Positions 42,635 to 51,878 of a stretch of DNA of 64,000 nt are shown piece by piece. The stretch's first letter is position 1; the number at the start of each line of letters is the position of its first letter. The notes beneath the pieces are model-generated. The model was not told where the DNA came from, searched no databases, and saw only the letters and a program-made list of their open reading frames with translations. This DNA is from Streptomyces himalayensis subsp. himalayensis (GTDB lineage Bacteria > Actinomycetota > Actinomycetes > Streptomycetales > Streptomycetaceae): the NCBI RefSeq assembly GCF_013778455.1, contig NZ_JACEHE010000009.1, forward strand, positions 124,001-188,000, written 5' to 3'. Both the position numbers and the translations under genes were made by a program.

Positions 42635-43396
42635 TTACACCAGCCTCGCGGGCCTGAAGCGCCGGTACAGAATGGTTCCGCCGAGCAGAACCAGACCGGC
42701 CGGGAACGCCAGTACCAGGGGGTCCGCGCCGGTGTCCGCGAGGGTTCCGGCCGTCTCCCCCAGCGAGAGCGGCGCCGAGGCCAGCTGCGTCCCGTTGCCG
42801 CCTTCGTCGCCGCCTTCGCCGCCGTCAGGCGTCGAAATCGTCTCCGGCGTGTCGTCGCCGCCCGGCACCGAGACGGGAGTCGACGGCGTGTCGTTCCCGT
42901 TCCCGCACGGCGGAGCCGAAACCGTGTCCCCGCACTGCGACGACGGCGTCGTGGGTTCTGACACCGGCTCGGAGGCGCTGTCGGAGCCGTTCGAGGACTC
43001 GTTGCCGACGGCGGCGTTACCGATGCCGACGACGTTCACCGAGTTGCCGCTGGCGTTGACCGGCACATCGATCGGCACCTGCACGTTGTTGCCTGACACC
43101 ACCCCCGGCGAATTCTGCGCCTGGCCCTCTGCGGTGGCACCGCCCCCGTTCTCGCTCGGCCCGTTCGTGCAGCTGTTGTCCACGGCAGGGTTCAGCAACC
43201 CCACGACGTTGACCGTGTTGCCGCACACATTGACCGGCACATGCACGGGGATCTGGACCGTGTTGCCGGAGATCACGCCCGGTGAGCCCGTCGTGCTGCC
43301 GTTCGCCCCGGAGTCCGCGTATGCCGCCCCCACCGAGGCCACGGCGCCTCCGGCAACAGCTACGGCGATCAGTCCATTACGGGCAACCCGTTTCAT
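42635..43396 (-). CDS. Long chaplin, cell-wall anchored
   Basis: 253 residues. Signal peptide (KRVARNGLIAVAVAGGAVASVGAAYA), then two chaplin domains of about 40 residues. The first (SPGVISGNTVQIPVHVPVNVCGNTVNVVG) has the usual two Cys. The second (SPGVVSGNNVQVPIDVPVNASGNSVNVVG) has Ala/Ser in their place. A Ser/Pro/Thr/Asp-rich wall spacer follows, then the class E sortase signal LADTG, a hydrophobic helix and RRFRP. Long chaplins anchor the amyloid coat on aerial hyphae. AGGGA 3 nt before the ATG. Confidence 0.92.
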   Translation of the reverse strand: MKRVARNGLIAVAVAGGAVASVGAAYADSGANGSTTGSPGVISGNTVQIPVHVPVNVCGNTVNVVGLLNPAVDNSCTNGPSENGGGATAEGQAQNSPGVVSGNNVQVPIDVPVNASGNSVNVVGIGNAAVGNESSNGSDSASEPVSEPTTPSSQCGDTVSAPPCGNGNDTPSTPVSVPGGDDTPETISTPDGGEGGDEGGNGTQLASAPLSLGETAGTLADTGADPLVLAFPAGLVLLGGTILYRRFRPARLV

Positions 43397-43609
43397 GGTT
43401 CCCTGCCTTCCAGACATCGTCGCGAGCACTCGCTCGCACCGGAGAAAACGCCGAAGGGCCAAGGGAGTTATGGCCAAGGGCCCTCACTCCATCGAGTGGC
43501 CCATTTGTCGAACTGGGCATGCGCGGAGGACCAGTAGCCGCAATCCACCCGGTCCACCTGCGTCTTTAACCCTTGACTTATATAAGTTGCGGCTGTCACA
43601 GTCGGGCGG

Positions 43610-44017
43610 GTGCACGCATTCGAGGTACTCGGGGATCCGGTGCGGCGCCGGATATTGGAACTCCTGGCCGAGGGCGAACAGCCGTCGGGCGCGGTCAGCG
43701 CCGTGATCCGTGCGGAGTTCGGCATCTCGCAGCCGGCCGTCTCGCAGCATCTCCGGGTGCTGCGAGAAACGGGGTTCGCCTCCGTGCGTGCCGAGGGCAC
43801 GCGGCGCCTGTACGCCGTCGACGCCCAGCCCCTGCGCGAGGTCGACCTATGGCTGGAGCGGTTCCGGGGCTTCTGGGAGCAGCGCCTGGACGCGCTCGGC
43901 ACGGAGCCGGCCCGGGGCAGGCGCCAGAGCCGCCGGCAGAACCAAGAACTACGAAGAACAAAGCAAGCCGGGCACGAACAGACCGGCGGTGAGCAGGGCG
44001 GACGACACGAGCGATGA
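43610..44017 (+). CDS. ArsR-family repressor
   Basis: 135 residues. Winged helix FEVLGDPVRRRILELLAEGEQPSGAV and recognition helix GISQPAVSQHLRVLRETGFASVRAEGTRRLYAVD. No metal-binding ELCVCDL motif. The C-terminal 35 residues are Arg/Gln-rich. This subfamily normally sits in front of an SRPBCC (AHSA1) gene; here only a scrap of one remains. GTG start, weak ribosome site. Confidence 0.88.
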   Translation: MHAFEVLGDPVRRRILELLAEGEQPSGAVSAVIRAEFGISQPAVSQHLRVLRETGFASVRAEGTRRLYAVDAQPLREVDLWLERFRGFWEQRLDALGTEPARGRRQSRRQNQELRRTKQAGHEQTGGEQGGRHER

Positions 44018-44042
44018 ACGACTGCGACAAGGGTCAGCACCG

Positions 44043-44119
44043 CTGAACGACATCGTCGACCAGGTCCATGAGATGCACCGCGAGGTGGGCAGATCCTGGT
44101 ACGGCGTACCTACGAGGCG
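44043..44119 (+). pseudogene. Scrap of an SRPBCC/AHSA1 gene
   Basis: LNDIVDQVHEMHREVGR in one frame and, after a frame change, ILVRRTYEA. These match the first 40 residues of SRPBCC proteins that follow ArsR genes (NDILDQI..HREVG, then VLLRRTYDAP). The rest of the domain is gone. Moderate confidence because the match is short and from memory. Confidence 0.5.
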
Positions 44120-44201
44120 TCAGGAGCGCCGACCGATGGTGGCTGCGGCGGTGCGCGGGACGACTCGCTTCTCTGTACCCGGGCAATAGCCTGTGTGGTG
44201 A

Positions 44202-45827
44202 GTGACCGAAACGCGTCCCGCCCGAAGGGCGCCGGCATCCGGACAGGACAGTGACGCCGATGGTGGAGTACCTGGAGCACCTCAGGCGCCCGGCAGGCCG
44301 GTCGTGAGCGCCGCGGAACCCGGTGCTGCGGGCGGCATCAGGCTGTCGTCCGCGCGCGGTCGGTGGGTGCTGGGCTGTGTGGTGCTGGCCTCCGGGATGG
44401 CGATGCTGGACGGCACGGTCGTCAATGTCGCCCTGCCGAGGATGGGGCGGGACCTCGACGCGTCGCTGTCGGCACTGCAGTGGGTCGTGAACGCGTACAT
44501 GCTCACGTTGTCGGCGCTGCTGCTGTGGGGCGGTGCCATGGGCGACCGTATGGGCCGCCGCCGCACGCTGGTGTTCGGGGTGGCGTGGTTCGCCGTGGCT
44601 TCGGCGCTGTGCGGGCTGGCGCCCGACGAGGGCACGCTCATCGCCGCCCGTGCGTTGCAGGGCGTGGGCGGTGCCCTGCTGACGCCGGGGTCGCTCGCGC
44701 TGGTGCGCTCCGTCTTCCACCCCGACGACCAGTCGCGCGCCGTCGGCGCGTGGTCGGGCCTTACGGGTGTCGCCGGGGCGCTCGGGCCGTTCCTGGGCGG
44801 CTGGCTGATCGACGGCCCCGGCTGGCGGTGGATCTTCCTGATCAACATTCCGCTGGCCGCGCTGGTACTGGTCGTCGCGCTGCGCCACGTACCGGAGAGC
44901 CGGGACCCCGAAGCCGCGGCGAAGCCCTTCGATGTGCTGGGCGCCTGTCTCGGTGCGCTGTTCCTCGCAGGGGTCAGCTACGCGCTCATCGGCGCTTCGG
45001 GAGACCCCTCCCCCGTCAGCGTCGTGCTGCCCGCACTGCTCGGCATCGTCGCGGGCGTGTCCTTCGTCGTCGTGGAGCGCAGGCGACCCGACCCCATGCT
45101 GCCGCTCTCGTTGTTCCGGTCCCGGCTGTTCAGCGCCACCAACGCCATGACGCTGGCGCTCTACGCGGCCATCGGCGGCATCTTCTTCTTCCTGCCCGTG
45201 CAGCTGCAGACGGCCCTGGGATACAACGCGCTCGAGGCGGGCGTCGCAACGCTTCCGGTGACGGTGCTGATGCTGCTGCTGTCCGCGCGCGCCGGCGACC
45301 TCGCCCGGCGGGTGGGGCCCGCGCTGCCGCTGACGGCGGGGCCGCTGATCGCCGCGGCGGGGGTCCTGCTGATGCTGCGCGTGCGGCCGGGGTCCCCGTA
45401 CGTCACGGACGTGCTCCCGGCCGTGGTGACTCTTGGCCTCGGCATGAGCCTCTTCGTGGCACCGCTGACGGCCACGGTGCTGGCCTCCGTCGAGGCCGGC
45501 CACGCGGGGCTTGCCAGCGGTGTCAACAACACCGCGGCGCGCATCGCCCAGCTCCTCGTCGTCGCCGGGCTGCCGCTCGCGGTCGGTCTGTCGGGCGACG
45601 CCTACCAGGCCGCCGAGGCCGTGAACACGTCCTTCCACCGCGCCGCGATCGGCTGTGCGCTGCTGTTCGTGCTCAGCTCGGCCGTGGCGGCGCTCTTCGT
45701 CCGGCCGCAAGGCCGGAGGTGTCTCCGCGGCGCCCCGCAACCGATGTGCCGCTCGCACCTCGGGCTGAACGCCCCCGCCCTGGAACCGGGCTCCACCACC
45801 GCACGGCCGGCTGCCGATGCGGACTGA
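44202..45827 (+). CDS. MFS multidrug exporter, DHA2 (14-helix) family
   Basis: 541 residues, fourteen membrane helices. DHA2 marks: ASGMAMLDGTVVNVALPRMGRDL (motif D1), WGGAMGDRMGRRRTLVFG (motif A), ALQGVGGALLTPGSLALV (motif B), GLTGVAGALGPFLGGWLID (motif C). Proton-driven efflux of drugs or secondary metabolites is expected. The C-terminal 60 residues are soluble. GTG start. It may have been controlled by the ArsR upstream, but a gap and remnant lie between. Confidence 0.92.
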   Translation: MTETRPARRAPASGQDSDADGGVPGAPQAPGRPVVSAAEPGAAGGIRLSSARGRWVLGCVVLASGMAMLDGTVVNVALPRMGRDLDASLSALQWVVNAYMLTLSALLLWGGAMGDRMGRRRTLVFGVAWFAVASALCGLAPDEGTLIAARALQGVGGALLTPGSLALVRSVFHPDDQSRAVGAWSGLTGVAGALGPFLGGWLIDGPGWRWIFLINIPLAALVLVVALRHVPESRDPEAAAKPFDVLGACLGALFLAGVSYALIGASGDPSPVSVVLPALLGIVAGVSFVVVERRRPDPMLPLSLFRSRLFSATNAMTLALYAAIGGIFFFLPVQLQTALGYNALEAGVATLPVTVLMLLLSARAGDLARRVGPALPLTAGPLIAAAGVLLMLRVRPGSPYVTDVLPAVVTLGLGMSLFVAPLTATVLASVEAGHAGLASGVNNTAARIAQLLVVAGLPLAVGLSGDAYQAAEAVNTSFHRAAIGCALLFVLSSAVAALFVRPQGRRCLRGAPQPMCRSHLGLNAPALEPGSTTARPAADAD

Positions 45828-46152
45828 TCGCGTGGGCTGCACGCGGGCTGACACGCGTGCGCCCACGCGCGCGTGCACGCGGACCGGCCGCTACGGAGGC
45901 CCGCCGCGACCGTCCGCGACGCCGCGAGAAGTCCCTGGACCTGGGGACCGGACGGGCGGAATACCGGGCATGTCGAGGAGGGAGGCGGCGCGCGGCCGGC
46001 GGGCCGTGGTGGCTCCGGCAGGCCAATGCCGACCGGGACGCCCCACAATGGTCGTAGACACGCGGTGGTCATAGGTCATCGACGGCGAAGCGGGAGATGC
46101 CCTGCCGAACGGTTCCGGTCCGGCCCAACGCGACGCTCCGGAGGAGGTGCGC
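45828..46152. other. Gap of 325 bp
   Basis: No gene recognised. Alternating CGCG/CACG runs occupy 45830-45885. CGGAGGAGGTG at the end is the ribosome site of the next gene. Confidence 0.4.
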
Positions 46153-46623
46153 ATGGAGATCGACGCAGCTTGGGGAGATGACGTGTACCAGCCCGACGGG
46201 TCCGAGGTGCAGGACGACGAGGGCCTGCTCGACGCCGAGGACACGCTGATCGACGAGGGCGTGCGGGACCCCTTCGACGAGGGGTACTCACCGCCCGAGC
46301 GCCCGCGGGCGGTCGAGAGTACCGGCGTCACCGCCTCGGAGCAGCAGCACGGCGAATCGCTCGACGAACGCCTCGCCAAGGAGCTGCCGGATGTCGCTCC
46401 GCCCGAGGGCGACGGCATCGGCGACACCTGGGACACCGACGGCGAGCCGCTCGACGACGAGGTCGGTGGGCGACGCGCCGGGCGGCTCGTGGCGCCCGAC
46501 GAAGGGGTACGCGAGGACGACGAGAGCCGGCTGATCGCGTACGACGTGGGCATCGACGGTGCGGCCGCGTCGGCTGAGGAGGCCGCCGTGCATGTCGTCG
46601 AGGAGACCGTCGAGACCGAGTGA
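46153..46623 (+). CDS. DUF5709 acidic protein
   Basis: 156 residues, very acidic and largely disordered, with DDVYQPDGSEVQDDEG, ERLAKELPDV and GRLVAPDEGVREDDES, the set seen in DUF5709. AGGAGG lies 5 nt before the ATG at 46153. Function unknown; a desiccation or osmotic role is sometimes suggested for such disordered proteins (inference only). Confidence 0.8.
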   Translation: MEIDAAWGDDVYQPDGSEVQDDEGLLDAEDTLIDEGVRDPFDEGYSPPERPRAVESTGVTASEQQHGESLDERLAKELPDVAPPEGDGIGDTWDTDGEPLDDEVGGRRAGRLVAPDEGVREDDESRLIAYDVGIDGAAASAEEAAVHVVEETVETE

Positions 46624-47002
46624 CGAGTCCTGTGCGGGGTATGCACGCGTCCGGGGCGGGCGCGCCACCCACGCTGACGAGCCCGCACGGCTGTCGTCGA
46701 GCGGGCGGGCGGGGATGACCGAAGCAGGCATTCCACTCCCCCGCTCCTTGGTGACCTGCGAGCTGCGACTCGCTAGGCGCACAGAGCTGCGACTCGCTTA
46801 GGCGCACGTCGCTTAGGCGCACGGTCGCAGATGTATACGCGGGACCGCATTCCTGTTCCCGCAGCCTGGTCCGAGCAGTCGTCCCAGCCTTCCGCTTCCC
46901 TGCCCCCCGGTGCCCGTACGGCATATCGGGACCCCCTTCGCACCCGGGCAGCCCGCCGGGCCACACTGGTGGCCCCTGCTCCCGAGTGACGCGAGGCGAC
47001 GG
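46624..47002. other. Gap of 379 bp with a tandem array
   Basis: No gene recognised. A 24-bp unit starts at 46761 and 46785 and is partly repeated to 46824 (AGCTGCGACTCGCTTAGGCG core). Confidence 0.6.
46761..46824. repeat. Tandem repeat, 24 bp x 2.6
   Basis: Two full copies and a partial third of AGCTGCGACTCGCT-AGGCGCAC. Non-coding. Confidence 0.85.
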
Positions 47003-48277
47003 ATGGCTTTGCAGATCAGCGCCACGAATCCCGAACACCCGGCGCTCCTCCTCGAGCTGCCGTGGCATCTGCCGCTCGAGGAGTGGCCGGAGCGGTATCT
47101 GGTGCCGCTCCCCCGCGGCATCTCCCGGCATGTCGTGCGCTACGCGCGCGCGGGGGCCGAGGTTGTGGCCGTGAAGGAGCTCGCCGAGCGGCCTGCCGTG
47201 CGCGAGTACGAGCTGCTGCGCACCCTCGACCGGCTGGGCATCCCCGCCGTGGATCCCCTGGCGGTCGTCACGGGCCGGACCGACCAGGACGGCGAGCCGC
47301 TGGAGCCCGTGCTGATCACCCGCCATCTGGGCGGCTCGATGCCCTACCGCTCGATGTTCGAGACGACCATGCGGCCGACCACGGTGCACCGGCTCATGGA
47401 CGCGCTCGCCGTGCTCCTCGTCCGGTTGCATCTGGCCGGCTTCGCCTGGGGCGACTGTTCGCTGTCCAACACGCTCTTCCGTCGTGACGCCGGCGCCTAC
47501 GCCGCGTATCTGGTCGACGCGGAGACCGGCGATCTGCACCCGGCCCTCAGCCGGGGGCAGCGCGAGTACGACATCGACCTCGCCCGCGTGAACATCAGCG
47601 GCGAGATGCTGGACCTGGAGGCGGCCGGTAACCTCCATCCTTCCGTGGACCCGATCGCCTTCGGCCACGAGATATGCGAGCGCTACAGCGCTCTCTGGGA
47701 CGAGCTGACCCGCACCTCCGTCTATCCGGCGGGCAAGCACCACTACATGGAGCGCCGTATCCGCCGTCTGAACGATCTCGGCTTCGATGTCGCCGAGATG
47801 CAGATCGAGCACTCCTCGAACGGCGACACCATCACCTTCGTCCCCAAGGTCGTCGACGCCGGCCACCACCAGCGCCAACTGCTGCGCCTGACCGGTCTCG
47901 ACACCGAGGAGAACCAGGCCCGCCGGCTCCTCAACGACCTGGAGAGCTGGATGGCGACCCAGGACGACTACGCCCCGGGCGACCCCCTCGGTGCCCGCCC
48001 AGAGGTGCTCGCCCACCGCTGGGTCCGCGATGTCTTCCGGCCTACCGTGCGCGCCGTCCCACAGGACCTCCGCGCGTCCGTGGACCCGGCCGAGCTGTAC
48101 CACGAACTGCTCGAGCACCGCTGGTACCTGTCGGAGCGCGCCCAGCACGACATCGGTCTCGACGCGGCCGTCGAGGACTACGTCACCAACGTCCTGCCGC
48201 GCCGGCCGGGCGCCGTCCCGGGGACCTCGGACGACGCGGAGGACGACGCTTCGGACGGCACGCCGACGCCGGTGTGA
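47003..48277 (+). CDS. DUF4032 protein with kinase-like fold
   Basis: 424 residues. The first 230 residues read like a RIO/lipopolysaccharide-kinase fold: VVAVKELAERPAVREYELLRTL (Lys, Glu), ALAVLLVRLHLAGFAWGDCSLSNTLF (catalytic WGDCSLSN), AYLVDAETGD. The DUF4032 half follows (HHYMERRIRRLNDLGFD, DAGHHQRQLLRLTGLDTEENQARRLLNDLE). Substrate unknown. Weak GAGGCGACGG before the ATG. Confidence 0.85.
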   Translation: MALQISATNPEHPALLLELPWHLPLEEWPERYLVPLPRGISRHVVRYARAGAEVVAVKELAERPAVREYELLRTLDRLGIPAVDPLAVVTGRTDQDGEPLEPVLITRHLGGSMPYRSMFETTMRPTTVHRLMDALAVLLVRLHLAGFAWGDCSLSNTLFRRDAGAYAAYLVDAETGDLHPALSRGQREYDIDLARVNISGEMLDLEAAGNLHPSVDPIAFGHEICERYSALWDELTRTSVYPAGKHHYMERRIRRLNDLGFDVAEMQIEHSSNGDTITFVPKVVDAGHHQRQLLRLTGLDTEENQARRLLNDLESWMATQDDYAPGDPLGARPEVLAHRWVRDVFRPTVRAVPQDLRASVDPAELYHELLEHRWYLSERAQHDIGLDAAVEDYVTNVLPRRPGAVPGTSDDAEDDASDGTPTPV

Positions 48278-48391
48278 CGGAGCGGTCGCCGGACTCGACA
48301 ACGTGACGGTGCAACCGCCCTCACCAAGCCCCGGTCTGAGGCATCCTGGCCCGAGTCAGGCTCAGCAGGCCGAGCTGCATCAGGAGGTGCT

Positions 48392-48895
48392 GTGGCGATC
48401 ACAGTCCGGCCGTTCCGCTCCGCCGATGCCCCGCGAGTCGCCGAAATCGTCCACCGCTGCCTGCGCGAGGTGAACAGTCGTGACTACCCGGCCGACATCA
48501 TCGACAGGATGTGCGGGCACTTCACGGCCGAACGGTTCATCGAACTGTCGAGGTGCCGCCTCGTTTACGTTGCGGTGGATCACGTGGTCGGGGAGGACGA
48601 GCGAGTCGTCGGCACCGTCTCACGGGACGGCAACAGGGTCTACAGCATGTTCGTCGATCCCGATCTGGCCGGGCGGGGCATCGGCCGCCGGTTGATGCTG
48701 CACATCGAGATCCTGGCCGCGGACGACGGCTACGACCACATGGAGACCGGCGCCGGCCTCACCGCCCACGGGTTCTACCTCAAACTCGGCTATACCGATG
48801 TCCGGGAGACAGAGACCGAGTTCGGGTTCAACCACATCCTCCGGAAGCCCCTGTCCCGGCCCGATCCACCCGGTGACCGACGAGACACCGGCTGA
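48392..48895 (+). CDS. GNAT N-acetyltransferase
   Basis: 167 residues. Acetyl-CoA loop VDPDLAGRGIGRRLMLHIE and the late GAGLTAHGFYLKLGYTDV strand-helix. AGGAGG 4 nt before a GTG. Substrate unknown. A hairpin after the stop serves both this gene and the convergent rocD. Confidence 0.9.
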   Translation: MAITVRPFRSADAPRVAEIVHRCLREVNSRDYPADIIDRMCGHFTAERFIELSRCRLVYVAVDHVVGEDERVVGTVSRDGNRVYSMFVDPDLAGRGIGRRLMLHIEILAADDGYDHMETGAGLTAHGFYLKLGYTDVRETETEFGFNHILRKPLSRPDPPGDRRDTG

Positions 48896-48911
48896 TCGCA
48901 GGGATCGACAG

Positions 48912-48942
48912 GAGGCGCGCCTCAGACAAGGAGGCGCGCCTC
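48912..48942. terminator. 12-bp bidirectional terminator made of two palindromes
   Basis: GAGGCGCGCCTC occurs at 48912-48923 and 48931-48942. Each copy is itself a palindrome, and the two pair with each other around a 7-nt loop. Confidence 0.75.
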
Positions 48943-48954
48943 GGATGAGAACGT

Positions 48955-50202
48955 TCAGGCGCCGAGCACCTTCCCCAACGCCCCGAGGGCCGAGCCCAGT
49001 TCCTCCCGGGTGATGGTCAGCGGCGGTGCGATACGGATCGTCGAGCCGTGGGTGTCCTTGACCAGGACGCCCTCGGCGAGCAGGCGTTCGCTGACCTCGC
49101 GTCCGGTGCCGATCGCCGGGTCCACGTCCACGCCCGCCCACAGTCCGCGCGAACGGTAGCGCAGCACACCGCGGCCGACGAGATCGTCCAGGCCCTCCGC
49201 CAGGACCGCGCCGAGGGTCCGGGCGCGCTGCTGGAACTCGCCGGTGCGCAGCAGGTCGATGACCGCGGAGCCGACGGCCGCGGCCAGCGGGTTCCCGCCG
49301 AAGGTCGAGCCGTGCTCCCCTGGGCGCAGCACGCTCATGACGTCGCGGCGGCCCACGACCGCCGACACCGGGACGATGCCGCCGCCCAGGGCCTTACCCA
49401 GAAGCAGCAGGTCGGGCAGTACGTCCTCGTGCGCCACGGCCAGGGTGGTGCCGGTGCGTCCGAGACCGGACTGGATCTCGTCGGCGATGAAGAGCACACC
49501 CTTGCGGTGGGTCAGTTCGCGTACGCCCGCCAGATATTCGTCGGTCGGGATGAGAACGCCGGCCTCACCCTGGATCGGCTCGATGAGCACGGCTGCCGTG
49601 GTGCCGTCGATCGCCGCTTCAAGGGCCGCGAGATCGTCGTACGGCACCGTGCGGAAGCCAGGCGTGAAGGGGCCGAAGCCGGTGCGCGCGACAGGGTCGT
49701 CGGAGAAGCTGACGATGGTGGTGGTACGGCCATGGAAGTTGCCCGCCGCGACGACGATCGTGGCCTGGTCCGGGGCCACGCCCTTGACCTCGTACGCCCA
49801 CTTCCGGGCGATCTTGAGAGCGCTCTCGACAGCCTCGGCGCCGGTGTTCATCGGCAGCGTCATGTCGAGCCCGGTGAGGTCGGAGAGCGCTTCCGCGAAG
49901 CCGGCGAGGCGGTCGTTGTGGAATGCGCGGGAGGTCAGGGTGACCTGGTCCAGCTGGTGGTGTGCCGCCGCGATGAGCGCTGGGTGGCGGTGGCCGAAGT
50001 TGAGGGCCGAGTAGCCGGCGAGCATGTCGAGATAGCGGCGGCCCTCGACGTCCTCGACCCAGGCGCCTTCGGCGCGCGCGACCACGACGGGCAGCGGATG
50101 GTAGTTGTGCGCGACGGTACCGGCCTCCGCGCCGATGAGGTCCGCCGAGGAGCGGGGCTCGGTGGACAGCGGTGCGCCGGTGGTGTGCGTGGTCGCGGTC
50201 AT
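48955..50202 (-). CDS. rocD: Ornithine delta-aminotransferase
   Basis: 415 residues, class III aminotransferase. The cofactor segment FIADEIQSGLGRTG, PLP Lys in LLGKALGGGIVPVSAVV, and GEHGSTFGGNPLAAAV fit RocD. It converts ornithine to glutamate semialdehyde. The ATG overlaps the ddaH stop as ATGA; AGGAGG lies 10 nt upstream inside ddaH. Confidence 0.93.
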   Translation of the reverse strand: MTATTHTTGAPLSTEPRSSADLIGAEAGTVAHNYHPLPVVVARAEGAWVEDVEGRRYLDMLAGYSALNFGHRHPALIAAAHHQLDQVTLTSRAFHNDRLAGFAEALSDLTGLDMTLPMNTGAEAVESALKIARKWAYEVKGVAPDQATIVVAAGNFHGRTTTIVSFSDDPVARTGFGPFTPGFRTVPYDDLAALEAAIDGTTAAVLIEPIQGEAGVLIPTDEYLAGVRELTHRKGVLFIADEIQSGLGRTGTTLAVAHEDVLPDLLLLGKALGGGIVPVSAVVGRRDVMSVLRPGEHGSTFGGNPLAAAVGSAVIDLLRTGEFQQRARTLGAVLAEGLDDLVGRGVLRYRSRGLWAGVDVDPAIGTGREVSERLLAEGVLVKDTHGSTIRIAPPLTITREELGSALGALGKVLGA

Positions 50203-51044
50203 GCGGAACGTACCTCCTGGGTGCAGCACTTGGCGCCTCCGCCGGCCTTGTGCAGTTCGGACAGATCGACGGGGACGGGGATGTATCCGCGGTCGGCGAG
50301 CTGGGCGATGAGGCCGGTGGCCCGGGGCGCGATGACGACATGCCTGCCGTCGGACACGGAGTTGAGCCCGAAGGCCATGGCGTCGTCGCGGGTGGCGATG
50401 ACCGCGTCCGGGAACAACCGGTGGAGCACGTCCCGGCTGCCGGGCGAGAACGCCCCGGGGTAGAAGGCGATGTTGTCGTCATCAAGCGCGAACAGTGCGG
50501 TGTCGAGGTGGTACAGGTTCGGGTCGGTCAGCCACAGCGTCACCGTCGGCATGCCGAAGTACTCCTGGGCCTGCTGGTGTGCCGCGGGAGTCGTACGGAA
50601 GCCGGTGCCCGCCAGCAGATACGTGCCGACCGGGACGAGGTCGCCCTCGCCCTCGCAGACGGCGTCCGGCTCGCGGACGTCGAATCCGGCCGCCTTGAAC
50701 CACGCCTGGTACGCGGCGGCCTCCGGCTGTCGCTGTACGGCGAGGAACCGTGAGCCGAGGACCCGGCCGCCGACCACGACCGCCCCATTGGCGGCGAAAA
50801 CCATGTCGGGCAGGCCAGGCACCGGTTCGATCGTCTCGACGATGTGGCCGAGGCCCCGATAGGTGTCGACCAGGCCCTGCCACTGGGCCAGGGCCTTCCC
50901 CAGATCGACTTCGGTGGCCTCCTGCATCCAGGGATTGATGGCGTACTCGACGGCGAAATACCGGGGCTGGCACAGCAGATAGCGGCGCGTGCGCGCGAGA
51001 CGTTCGGGTGTGGGACGCGCGGGCGCGAGACGCGTGAGCGGCAC
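50199..51044 (-). CDS. ddaH: Dimethylargininase-type amidinotransferase-fold hydrolase
   Basis: 281 residues. Guanidino-hydrolase marks: EYAINPWM, PDMVFAANGAVV, CEGEGD, LYHLDTALF, and the catalytic Cys near the end in GGAKCCTQEVR. It should hydrolyse (methyl)arginine to citrulline plus (methyl)amine; some relatives act on arginine or ornithine derivatives. GTG start with AAAGGA. Coupled to rocD, so the pair fits arginine-derived catabolism under the Lrp regulator upstream. Confidence 0.9.
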   Translation of the reverse strand: MPLTRLAPARPTPERLARTRRYLLCQPRYFAVEYAINPWMQEATEVDLGKALAQWQGLVDTYRGLGHIVETIEPVPGLPDMVFAANGAVVVGGRVLGSRFLAVQRQPEAAAYQAWFKAAGFDVREPDAVCEGEGDLVPVGTYLLAGTGFRTTPAAHQQAQEYFGMPTVTLWLTDPNLYHLDTALFALDDDNIAFYPGAFSPGSRDVLHRLFPDAVIATRDDAMAFGLNSVSDGRHVVIAPRATGLIAQLADRGYIPVPVDLSELHKAGGGAKCCTQEVRSA

Positions 51045-51188
51045 AGGGGTTTCCTTTCCGCGAAAGCGCTTGACATGGCGTGATGCCAGGTGACAGTGGG
51101 TGATGCCCTCAACGGTAGAAAGACCGGGAAACTCCGCACAACCAGCGGCGATTGCGTGTCCACGCAGGAGTTTTGCGTTCTCGGCGGC
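51045..51188. promoter_or_regulatory. Promoter gap before ddaH-rocD with an inverted repeat
   Basis: AAACTCCGC near 51130 and its partner GCAGGAGTTT near 51168 form spaced inverted half-sites between the Lrp stop and the ddaH start. A plausible Lrp/AsnC site by position only. Confidence 0.35.
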
Positions 51189-51851
51189 TCAGCGGCGGTT
51201 CTTTTCGCCGGGCGGTTCGGCGGGCCCTCTGCCGGACGGCTCGGCCGCCCCCCTGCCGGACGGCTCGTTCGCGGCGGAGGTCGGCTTGGCCGAGGCGGCA
51301 TCGGACGGTTTCGCCGAGGCGACGTCGGAAGGCCTGGCGGACGCGCCGCCGGACAGCGCGGCGGAGACATCGGCGGACGGTTCGGTCGAGGCGGCCTCCG
51401 GGCTGCCCGGCAGCAGATGGCTGAGCACGATGACGCTGTTGGTGCGCTGGACGAAGGACTCTGCCCGAATGCGTTCGAGCACCTCCTCGAAGTGCTCGAT
51501 GTCGGCCGCGCGGATGTGCAGCAGCGCGTCGGCATCGCCGGTGACCGTCATGGCCGCCACGACTTCCGGATAGGTGCGGGCGACCTCGGCCAGCCGCCGC
51601 GGCGGTGCGGCGCTGTCGCAGTACACCTCGACGTATGCCTCCGTGCGCCAGCCCAGCACACTGGGGCGGACGAGGGTGGTGAACCCCGTGATGATCTCGG
51701 CCTCCCGCATCCGGTCGACACGCCGCTTCACGGCTGCCGGGGACAGGCCGATGTCGTGGCCGATCTCCACGAAACTTGTTCTGGCATTGGCCACGAGAGC
51801 CGAAAGGATCTTGCGGTCCAGGTCGTCCAGAGAGAGCGGCTGGTGCGCCAT
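51189..51851 (-). CDS. Lrp/AsnC regulator with low-complexity tail
   Basis: 220 residues. HTH (LDDLDRKILSALVANARTSFVEIG, GLSPAAVKRRVDRMREAEIITGF) then the RAM ligand domain to about residue 150. The last 70 residues are Ser/Ala/Lys/Pro/Glu-rich with repeats such as ASAKPSDA and EPSGRGPAEP, absent from ordinary Lrp proteins. It lies 27 bp after the LysR gene and 144 bp before ddaH, which it probably controls. Confidence 0.9.
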   Translation of the reverse strand: MAHQPLSLDDLDRKILSALVANARTSFVEIGHDIGLSPAAVKRRVDRMREAEIITGFTTLVRPSVLGWRTEAYVEVYCDSAAPPRRLAEVARTYPEVVAAMTVTGDADALLHIRAADIEHFEEVLERIRAESFVQRTNSVIVLSHLLPGSPEAASTEPSADVSAALSGGASARPSDVASAKPSDAASAKPTSAANEPSGRGAAEPSGRGPAEPPGEKNRR

Positions 51852-51878
51852 GAGCGTTGGAGTCCTTTTCTTGCTCAG

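Noticed and set aside
44034-45878. 614-codon minus-strand frame opposite the MFS gene
   Set aside because: Charged, repeat-poor shadow; the MFS motifs are on the plus strand.
46328-48301. Long minus-strand frame over the DUF5709 and DUF4032 genes
   Set aside because: Spans two well-supported genes and an intergenic array; no motif.
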